From an uncultured Chromatiaceae bacterium (GTDB lineage: Bacteria > Pseudomonadota > Gammaproteobacteria > Enterobacterales > Alteromonadaceae), in the NCBI GenBank assembly GCA_946482325.1, contig CAMLRA010000124.1:1-12552 (forward strand): 12,552 bases of DNA. The letters run 5' to 3'. Every line of letters begins with the position of its first letter. Within the stretch, counting starts at the first letter, position 1. Under the pieces are notes generated by a model. The model did no database searches, was not told the DNA's origin, and was given only the letters and a program-made list of their open reading frames with translations. Below are positions 6,949 to 12,552 of the stretch, piece by piece. A program made the position numbers and the translations under genes.

Positions 6949-7497
6949 TTATTTGCGCGCTGCGGCATTGGGGTCGGCCATTTGCATGGTGGTCGTCCGC
7001 TCTTTCCAGCAGCCAGCGCCGTCCGGGATTAATTCAATTAATTCAATCTGGTTAGGATCGACCTGAATGATCCGTCCGTGAAATAAACCAATGTAGTTAT
7101 TTTTGCTAACTCTGTGCAAGGTTTTGTCTGCGGCTTCGATCAGCGCCCAGACATCATGACCATCTCCGAGCGTGCCGCGCATCGCCAGATTATCCAAAGC
7201 AAATTTTTCCAACGGCTCTTTGCGTCGGGCCGGGTCTGGACTCAGGCAACCCTGCGACTGTGAAAACTGTTCCTGCACAGCTTCTGGCCGCGGCGCGCTG
7301 AACGGGCTACGGGCATTAGCCGACTGATAGCTGATGTGCACAAAAGGCTTTGCTTTTGGTAAAGGCGGAATGCCTGCCGGTGTATTGGCTTTCACCGACT
7401 CCATAAACTGCTGGATATCGGTCAGCGAATCATTACAACCCTGCAATAGCGTCAATGCGGCAGTCAGTACCAGAATCCGACCGGTTTGACGACTCAT
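6949..7497 (-). CDS. pilP: Type IV pilus assembly lipoprotein PilP
   Basis: PilP is the periplasmic lipoprotein that connects the PilNO dimer to the N0 domain of PilQ. The 182-aa precursor has a lipoprotein signal peptide ending in the lipobox LLQGC, with the lipidated Cys at 21 and Asn at +2. A flexible Pro-rich stretch (about 40-75, including RSPFSAPRPE) is followed by the folded C-terminal domain: LDNLAMRGTLGDGHDVWALIEA, the glycine/histidine-containing YIGLFHGRIIQVDPNQIELIE, and the closing DGAGCWKERTTTMQM. The start codon overlaps the pilO stop as ATGA (7494-7497), indicating coupled translation; pilQ begins 14 nt further on. Length and architecture are normal for the family. Confidence 0.94.
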   Translation of the reverse strand: MSRQTGRILVLTAALTLLQGCNDSLTDIQQFMESVKANTPAGIPPLPKAKPFVHISYQSANARSPFSAPRPEAVQEQFSQSQGCLSPDPARRKEPLEKFALDNLAMRGTLGDGHDVWALIEAADKTLHRVSKNNYIGLFHGRIIQVDPNQIELIELIPDGAGCWKERTTTMQMADPNAAARK

Positions 7498-8084
7498 GGC
7501 GCCTCCTTGTACCGGTAAGTTTTGGCAACGACGTTAAAAACCAGCCGTTCGTCTTTGTCAGTCGTCACAGAAAAATCGTGCAGTGACACAATCCGCGGCA
7601 GTTTCGCTACTTCACTGACAAAATTACCAAATTGATGATAATCACCGACCACATCAATCTGGATGGGCAACTCTGTATAAAAATCTTTTTCGATTTCCGG
7701 CATCCAGTTGATGCGGACAAAAGTCAGACCGGTTGAAGTACCGGCGTAAGTAATGTCGTCCAACAGCCCCGGGGTTTCATGAGTGGCAGGCAACTGCTTC
7801 AACAGATAAGAAAAGGTTTCTTCCATCTCAACCATCTGTTGTTTATACAATTCTAAATTGACTGCAGCAGCGTATTTAGCCCGGTAAATCTGACGCAGCT
7901 CCTGTTCGCGTGTTTCAGCGGCTTGTAAAGAAGTAATTTTTTCATCGACCAGCAGAAAATAACTGAGCACTGCAACCAAAATACTGAACACCACAATTAA
8001 CATGGTTTTGGCAAACGGCGGCCAGGAGCCGATGTTAGCTAAATCCAGATTGTTCAGCTCTTCCAGATTAATATTCAGGCTCAT
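7494..8084 (-). CDS. pilO: Type IV pilus inner-membrane alignment protein PilO
   Basis: PilO is a bitopic inner-membrane protein that dimerises with PilN and carries PilP, forming the periplasmic part of the alignment subcomplex. In this 196-aa protein a short cytoplasmic N-terminus (LNINLEELNNLDL) precedes a membrane helix at about 27-46 (MLIVVFSILVAVLSYFLL). A periplasmic coiled coil follows (about 50-95), then a ferredoxin-like domain (about 100-190) containing LPIQIDVVGDYHQFGNFVSEVAKLPRI, a typical PilO signature. It overlaps pilN upstream and pilP downstream by ATGA tetranucleotides (8081-8084 and 7494-7497). Confidence 0.94.
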   Translation of the reverse strand: MSLNINLEELNNLDLANIGSWPPFAKTMLIVVFSILVAVLSYFLLVDEKITSLQAAETREQELRQIYRAKYAAAVNLELYKQQMVEMEETFSYLLKQLPATHETPGLLDDITYAGTSTGLTFVRINWMPEIEKDFYTELPIQIDVVGDYHQFGNFVSEVAKLPRIVSLHDFSVTTDKDERLVFNVVAKTYRYKEAP

Positions 8085-8677
8085 TTGGTGCCTCCAGCTG
8101 CTGGTTTCGGCTGATGAGACGCCCCCTGAACTGCTTCAAAGCCTTTTACCATCAAATGCATTTTAAAATCACTGAGCAACTGAGCATCGTCTTTACCGGC
8201 TTCAATAAATTCCAGTAGTGGTGTTGTCAGTAATTCTGAAGCTTCGACTGACCTTATCATGTTAGATAGACGGTTGTTTGATTCACTTTTGCCGACCAGT
8301 AACAAGGACGGACCTTTTTTCTCCAGATTGGTCAGATAGACTCCGGCCGGCGTGACTTTAGCGATTTCATCCATAATTTGCGTGCCGAGATTCCGGCTGC
8401 TTTGTAACTGGGCGATGAGCTCAATCCGCTTTTGCAGATTCTTTTTCTTTTCATCCAGTTGTTTAATTTCGGCAATACGCTGATCGAGAATGGCAATTTC
8501 ACCCTGCAGGTAGTTATTGCGACCATCCTGGCCTTCAATCATCGAGCTGTAAATCACACTAATAGAAAACACCAGTAAAAAACTGCCAACACAAGCGGCA
8601 GTCATGGTCGTCATAAACCGGGCTTGTTGTTGTTTTTTCTGGGCTTCGCGCCAGGGCAGCAGGTTTAGATATGCCAT
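8081..8677 (-). CDS. pilN: Type IV pilus inner-membrane alignment protein PilN
   Basis: PilN links the cytoplasmic actin-like PilM to the periplasmic PilO. Its 198 residues start with the cytoplasmic motif NLLPWRE (5-11), the peptide that fits the PilM groove in the characterised family members. A membrane helix follows (about 23-45, ending SISVIYSSM), then a coiled coil (about 50-92, with KKKNLQKRIELIAQLQ) and a ferredoxin-like domain (about 95-182, GVYLTNLEKKGPSLLLVGKSESNN). A Pro/Gly/Ala tail closes it. ATG 8677 has GGAG 9 nt upstream. The start lies 13 nt inside pilM, and the stop overlaps the start of pilO. Confidence 0.94.
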   Translation of the reverse strand: MAYLNLLPWREAQKKQQQARFMTTMTAACVGSFLLVFSISVIYSSMIEGQDGRNNYLQGEIAILDQRIAEIKQLDEKKKNLQKRIELIAQLQSSRNLGTQIMDEIAKVTPAGVYLTNLEKKGPSLLLVGKSESNNRLSNMIRSVEASELLTTPLLEFIEAGKDDAQLLSDFKMHLMVKGFEAVQGASHQPKPAAGGTK

Positions 8678-9744
8678 GATGAGAAACTCCGCATTGCAAG
8701 CCCACAGGCGATCATTAATTGCGGCGCCAGTTGAGTCAGTTGCTGCCGATCCACAGCAGAACCAACTTCCATATGCTGGAATGGATTCGCCACAATAGTG
8801 TGAATGCCTAATTCCTCGGTTAACAGCTTATCTATACCTTCAATCAAAGCTGTGCCGCCGGAAATAATCAGATAATCAATGCTTTCACGACCAGAAGTGG
8901 TCAGGTACATCTGAATACCACGGCGCACCTGCTGCAAAATCATCGTCTGGAAAGGTGCCAACACTTCGAAGGTGTAAGTCGGCGGCAAGTCGTTTGTGAC
9001 TTTTGCCTGCTCTGCTTCTTCGTAGGTTTTGCCGTAATAGGAAATTATGCTGCGGGTATATTGCTCACCGCCAAACATCTGGTCGCGGGTGTAATGGGTT
9101 TTGCCGCCTTCCAGAATACTCATCAGCGTCATCGTCGCCCCAATGTCGACCACTGCTATCAGTTTTTCATGGGCGTCCGGTGGCAACTGATGGAAACACA
9201 GTTCAGCGGCCCGGCTCAGGCAATAAGATTCGACATCTACTACTTTCGTTGCGAAGTTGCCGGCATCCAGCGCCGACACGCGGCTTTGCACACTTTCGGT
9301 CCGGGCTGCACTCAGTAATACATTAACTTTTGACGGGTCATTGACGTTTAAATCCAGCTTTTCAAAGTCCATGCTGACTTCGCTGAGAGGATAAGGGATC
9401 AGGCTATCGGCTTCTACTTCAATCTGACTGGCTAATTCGTCATCCGACAGACTGGCGTCCATAAAAATCACTTTGGTAATCACGGTAGAACCAGACACCG
9501 CAGCGGCAGCAAATTTGATGTTCTTCGGAATTTTTTTGCGGATTTTGGCGATAACAGTGCCAACGGCTTCGATGTCCTGGATCTCGCGGTCCGTCATCGA
9601 ACCTTTAATCATAGGTTCTATTGCCAGGGCTTCTACTTTATAATGCTCGCCATGTTGGCTCAGCAAAATAGCCTTGACGGTATGAGCGCCAATGTCGACG
9701 CCCAGGATTAATTGATTTTTCGTACGAAACAACCGGTTTATCAT
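8665..9744 (-). CDS. pilM: Type IV pilus actin-like ATPase PilM
   Basis: PilM is a cytoplasmic actin/FtsA-like protein that binds ATP and the N-terminus of PilN, tying the pilus motor to the alignment complex. From ATG 9744 it has 359 residues. The nucleotide-binding motifs are phosphate-1 GVDIGAHTVKAILL (15-28), phosphate-2 AVVDIGATMT (about 197-206) and adenosine ISGGTALIEGI (about 294-304). The helical ADEIEVEADSLIPYP-type region is present as QIEVEADSLIPYPLSEV. The longer frame from TTG 9765 would add seven residues before the conserved start. ATG 9744 is preferred because AGGA lies 4 nt upstream and the sequence then begins MINRLF. It is the first gene of the operon and is divergent from mrcA, as hofM is in E. 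coli. Confidence 0.95.
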   Translation of the reverse strand: MINRLFRTKNQLILGVDIGAHTVKAILLSQHGEHYKVEALAIEPMIKGSMTDREIQDIEAVGTVIAKIRKKIPKNIKFAAAAVSGSTVITKVIFMDASLSDDELASQIEVEADSLIPYPLSEVSMDFEKLDLNVNDPSKVNVLLSAARTESVQSRVSALDAGNFATKVVDVESYCLSRAAELCFHQLPPDAHEKLIAVVDIGATMTLMSILEGGKTHYTRDQMFGGEQYTRSIISYYGKTYEEAEQAKVTNDLPPTYTFEVLAPFQTMILQQVRRGIQMYLTTSGRESIDYLIISGGTALIEGIDKLLTEELGIHTIVANPFQHMEVGSAVDRQQLTQLAPQLMIACGLAMRSFSSWHI

Positions 9745-9844
9745 AGCGTCCTGCAGCCGTCTCAAACTTATGATTATTATGTTTTCGCCGTGGCGTGCGT
9801 TGTTTTTGCACCAGAAACAATGTGCTTCAACAACTACTAATGAA

Positions 9845-9852
9845 TTTATACT
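9845..9852. promoter_or_regulatory. Candidate -10 elements in the pilM-mrcA divergent region
   Basis: On the plus strand TATACT (9847-9852, 5/6) could be the mrcA -10, with a start near 9859 and a leader of about 38 nt to GTG 9897. On the minus strand TATAAA (9850-9845, 5/6) overlaps it and points towards pilM. No good -35 stands behind either. A second minus-strand -10-like CATAAT (9781-9776) lies nearer pilM, also with a poor -35. The 9745-9896 stretch contains no other gene that I can see. Confidence 0.35.
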
Positions 9853-9885
9853 AGCAGCCTATTTTGGTAAAGGGCAGCAAAAATT

Positions 9886-9889
9886 GGGG
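9886..9889 (+). promoter_or_regulatory. Ribosome binding site that selects the mrcA GTG start
   Basis: GGGG lies 7 nt before GTG 9897. No comparable purine run precedes the alternative TTG at 9864. Confidence 0.55.
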
Positions 9890-9896
9890 CTATTCA

Positions 9897-12458
9897 GTGT
9901 CTTGGCTTAAAAAACTTGTCATTATCCTGTTGTCGTGTCTGACCTTAGCTGTTCTGAGTGTTGGCATCACTTATCTATATCTGAAAAATGACCTGCCAAG
10001 CGTGGAAACTCTGAAGGATGTGCGGCTGCAAACGCCAATGCGGGTATTCAGCCAGGATGGTGAACTGATTTCCCAATTTGGTGAAAAGCGCCGCATCCCG
10101 CTGAAACTCAACGAAATGCCACCGATGTTAATCAAAGCGGTGCTGGCCACTGAGGACTCGCGTTTTTATGAACATCCGGGCATTGACCTGATTGGGGTAA
10201 TGCGGGCTGCGTCTGTTGTGGCAACCACCGGCGACTATAGCCAGGGCGCCTCGACTATCACGCAACAATTGGCCCGTTTGTTCTTTCTGAGCCGTGAAAA
10301 GAAAATTATCCGCAAGGTCAAAGAAGCTTTTTTAGCTATTCACATTGAAGAGTTACTCAGCAAAGATGAAATCCTCGAACTGTATTTAAACCGGATTGAG
10401 CTCGGTCAGCGCGCTTTTGGTGTTGGCGCTGCTGCACAGGTGTATTTCGGTAAAAATATTCAGGACCTGACGCTATCGGAAATCGCCATTATCGCCGGTT
10501 TACCGCAAGCACCGTCCGTGTTGAATCCGGTACGGTCACCCAGCCGTGCCCGGGCGCGGCGCAATATCGTGTTAGGCCGCATGCTGGCAGAAAAATACAT
10601 CACGCAGCAGGAATATGACGACGCCATACAGGCCCCTATTGTGTCGAAATTACACGGTGCTCAAGTGACAGCTTCAGCTCCTTATCTGGCAGAAATGGTG
10701 CGACAGGAAGTGGTCGCCCGCTACGGCGAAGAAGAAGCCTATTCCAAAGGTTTTCAGGTGTTCACGACGGTCGATGCCCGCCAGCAGACTCGTGCCGTTA
10801 ATGCGCTGCAAGCCAATCTGCACGCTTACGATGAGCGGCATGGTTTCCGTGGTCCGGTCAAAATCGTCTGGCCAGCCGAGAAAGTGACCAATGCCGACGG
10901 CACTATCAGCTTCAAAGAAGATAAACGTTTATCAGATGAAGCCATTCTGGCTTATCTGGACGAGCAGGATGGCATAGAGAAGCTGCAGCCGGCTGTAGTG
11001 ACGCAAGTACAGTCACAAAGCGCTGAAGTGATGCTCTCCGGTGGTCGCAAAATTGAATTGCCGTGGGATGGACTGAAGTGGGCTCGTGCCTATATCAGCA
11101 ACGAACGTCAGGGCAATGCACCAAGCACAGCCGGTCAGATTTTGTCACCGGGCATGCTGATTTATGTGCGGGAACAAGAAGGTCAGTGGCGGCTCAGCCA
11201 GTTGCCGCAGGCCAGCAGCGCGTTAGTGGCGATGAATCCAAAAGACGGGGCAATTCGTGCGCTGGTCGGTGGTTACAGCTTTAGTCAGACTCAGTTTAAC
11301 CGGGTGACGCAGGCCAATCGCCAGGTCGGTTCTAATATCAAACCATTTATCTATTCGGCGGCCTTAGAAAAAGGCTACACCCTGGCCTCGGTGATTAACG
11401 ACGCGCCTATTCATGAGTGGGACGAAGGGTCAGGTCAGGCCTGGCGGCCAAAAAATTCGCCGGAAGAATATGATGGCCCCATCCGTTTACGCGAAGCCTT
11501 AGCGAAATCGAAAAACGTGGTGTCGGTCCGCCTGATTGGTGGTGTGGGTATCGAACCAACGATTAACCATCTGGCCAAATTTGGCTTCCACGCCAAAGAC
11601 TTACCGCGCAACCAAACCCTGGCGCTTGGTTCAGCCTCACTGACGCCGCTGGAACTGGTCACTGGTTACGCGGTATTTGCCAACGGCGGTTATCTGGTGA
11701 AGCCTTATGTCATCACCAAAATTTTGGATGACCAGAATAATCTGATTTATGAACATCAGGCCGTCAGCGTCTGTGATCAGTGTGAACAGCTTGCAGCGCA
11801 AGCCAATGCAGCCTCGCAGGAGACTGCGGATGGCACGACGACGGATCTGTCAGCAACAGATACCGAAGGAGCAGAGACCACAACTACAGACGGGGCTGTG
11901 ACAGATCCGATAAAGCCGACCGAACAATATGCGCCGCGGGTGATCTCAGCGCAAAATGCTTTTTTGATAGCTGAAGCAATGAAAAGTGCCATTTGGGGCG
12001 GCCCGGGCTGGAATGGTACAGCCCACAAATTAAAAGCGTTAAAACGTCGCGATATCTCCGGCAAAACCGGCACCACTAACGATGTCAAAGACGCCTGGTT
12101 CAGTGGTTTTACACCGGATTTAGTCATCACCAGCTGGGTTGGTTTTGATGATTCCGAAAGTGTACTGGGCCGTTCTGTGACTTTAGGCGGTGAATCCGGC
12201 GCCACTACGGCACTGCCAAGCTGGCAGAGCTTTGCCGAACTGGCGCTGGAGAATGTACCGGAACAATTCCCGCCCACACCAACGGGCATTGTGTCAGTGC
12301 GCATAGACCGTAAAACCGGGTTGCTGACGCAGGCCAGCGACGACAGCAGCGAATTTGAATATTTCATGCAAGGTACCGAGCCTACGCAATATGCCGACCC
12401 GGTAAATCCACTGCAGCCGGACCAGCAAAAACCGGCTGAGATTGATATTTTCCGTTAA
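9897..12458 (+). CDS. mrcA: Penicillin-binding protein 1a (bifunctional glycosyltransferase/transpeptidase)
   Basis: PBP1a polymerises lipid II into glycan strands and cross-links the stem peptides at the outer face of the inner membrane. From GTG 9897 it has 853 residues (E. coli 850) and begins SWLKKL, followed by a membrane helix (about 8-30). The GT51 domain contains EDSRFYEH (86-93, E86 the expected catalytic Glu), QGASTITQQLAR (116-127) and KDEILELYLNRIELG. An OB-like PCB domain (about 310-425) follows. The transpeptidase has SNIK (S479 nucleophile, K482), SKN (538-540) and KTGTT (723-727). A CDQC pair (about 626-629) and a Thr/Ala/Asp-rich insert (about 640-677) lie between SKN and KTG, where E. 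coli PBP1a also has a variable loop. TTG 9864 would add 11 residues without a ribosome binding site. The gene is divergent from pilM. Confidence 0.95.
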   Translation: MSWLKKLVIILLSCLTLAVLSVGITYLYLKNDLPSVETLKDVRLQTPMRVFSQDGELISQFGEKRRIPLKLNEMPPMLIKAVLATEDSRFYEHPGIDLIGVMRAASVVATTGDYSQGASTITQQLARLFFLSREKKIIRKVKEAFLAIHIEELLSKDEILELYLNRIELGQRAFGVGAAAQVYFGKNIQDLTLSEIAIIAGLPQAPSVLNPVRSPSRARARRNIVLGRMLAEKYITQQEYDDAIQAPIVSKLHGAQVTASAPYLAEMVRQEVVARYGEEEAYSKGFQVFTTVDARQQTRAVNALQANLHAYDERHGFRGPVKIVWPAEKVTNADGTISFKEDKRLSDEAILAYLDEQDGIEKLQPAVVTQVQSQSAEVMLSGGRKIELPWDGLKWARAYISNERQGNAPSTAGQILSPGMLIYVREQEGQWRLSQLPQASSALVAMNPKDGAIRALVGGYSFSQTQFNRVTQANRQVGSNIKPFIYSAALEKGYTLASVINDAPIHEWDEGSGQAWRPKNSPEEYDGPIRLREALAKSKNVVSVRLIGGVGIEPTINHLAKFGFHAKDLPRNQTLALGSASLTPLELVTGYAVFANGGYLVKPYVITKILDDQNNLIYEHQAVSVCDQCEQLAAQANAASQETADGTTTDLSATDTEGAETTTTDGAVTDPIKPTEQYAPRVISAQNAFLIAEAMKSAIWGGPGWNGTAHKLKALKRRDISGKTGTTNDVKDAWFSGFTPDLVITSWVGFDDSESVLGRSVTLGGESGATTALPSWQSFAELALENVPEQFPPTPTGIVSVRIDRKTGLLTQASDDSSEFEYFMQGTEPTQYADPVNPLQPDQQKPAEIDIFR

Positions 12459-12481
12459 GACAGTTAGTTGCCATAAAACAA

Positions 12482-12513
12482 CAAAGCCGCAGAAATGCGG
12501 CTTTGATGTTTTT
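12482..12513 (+). terminator. Rho-independent terminator of mrcA, possibly bidirectional
   Basis: A perfect 9-bp stem, CAAAGCCGC (12482-12490) with GCGGCTTTG (12497-12505), has a 6-nt loop and is followed after ATG by five T (12509-12513). On the minus strand the same stem runs into TTGTTTTA, so it could also stop a convergent gene from the right. It starts 23 nt after the mrcA stop. Confidence 0.8.
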
Positions 12514-12552
12514 ATTGTTTGGCGAAGCGGCTTTTAGCTCAATGCCTCAAAC

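Noticed and set aside
9745..9765. TTG 9765 as pilM start
   Set aside because: ATG 9744 has AGGA at good spacing and gives the expected short N-terminus before the GVDIG motif.
11777..12367. 196-codon minus-strand open frame opposite mrcA
   Set aside because: It mirrors the transpeptidase coding region, gives a Ser/Val/Ala-rich product without motifs, and has no credible start context.
1..12552. Mobile elements, CRISPR arrays, tRNA/rRNA genes, defence or biosynthetic clusters, origin of replication
   Set aside because: I found no transposase, integrase, repeat-spacer pattern, cloverleaf or DnaA-box cluster. GATC sites are scattered rather than clustered.

Overview
The window is a housekeeping block from a gammaproteobacterium. 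Protein sequences and gene order match the enteric arrangement mrcA / hofMNOPQ (= pilMNOPQ) / aroK-aroB-damX-dam. The competence/type IV pilus version of the pil genes and a DUF2970 neighbour suggest an Alteromonadales- or Rheinheimera-like marine/aquatic organism. That genus-level guess is inference from resemblance only.

Layout, left to right. (1) 1-620: a rho-independent terminator of an off-window gene, then a promoter and two small plus-strand genes for membrane proteins: an unrecognised one with a signal/anchor segment, and a DUF2970 protein. (2) 622-4713, minus strand: aroK, aroB, damX and dam, tightly packed (20-nt gap, 8-nt overlap, 12-nt gap). They cover two shikimate-pathway enzymes, the SPOR-domain division protein DamX and the GATC adenine methylase Dam. 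In E. coli this operon continues into rpe-gph-trpS; here it ends against the two small convergent genes. (3) 4714-4888: an aroK promoter with an unusual leader, and the terminator of the pil operon. (4) 4889-9744, minus strand: pilM-pilN-pilO-pilP-pilQ, the complete alignment subcomplex plus secretin of a type IVa pilus, with overlapping start and stop codons. (5) 9745-9896: the divergent control region. (6) 9897-12458, plus strand: mrcA, the bifunctional penicillin-binding protein 1a, followed by a terminator that may serve both strands.

The envelope genes are functionally related. PilM-P join the inner-membrane motor to the PilQ secretin across the peptidoglycan, PBP1a makes that peptidoglycan, and DamX binds denuded glycan at the septum. 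Five start codons were moved or qualified: dam (TTG), damX (ATG 3093, not TTG 3105), pilM (ATG 9744, not TTG 9765), mrcA (GTG 9897, not TTG 9864) and the first small gene (ATG 126, not 114).

I see no phage, insertion sequence, CRISPR array, tRNA, rRNA or defence/secondary-metabolism cluster, and no clear undescribed system. The points most worth a second look are the small membrane-protein pair abutting dam, the non-ATG start of dam directly in frame behind damX, and the long in-frame open leader of aroK.
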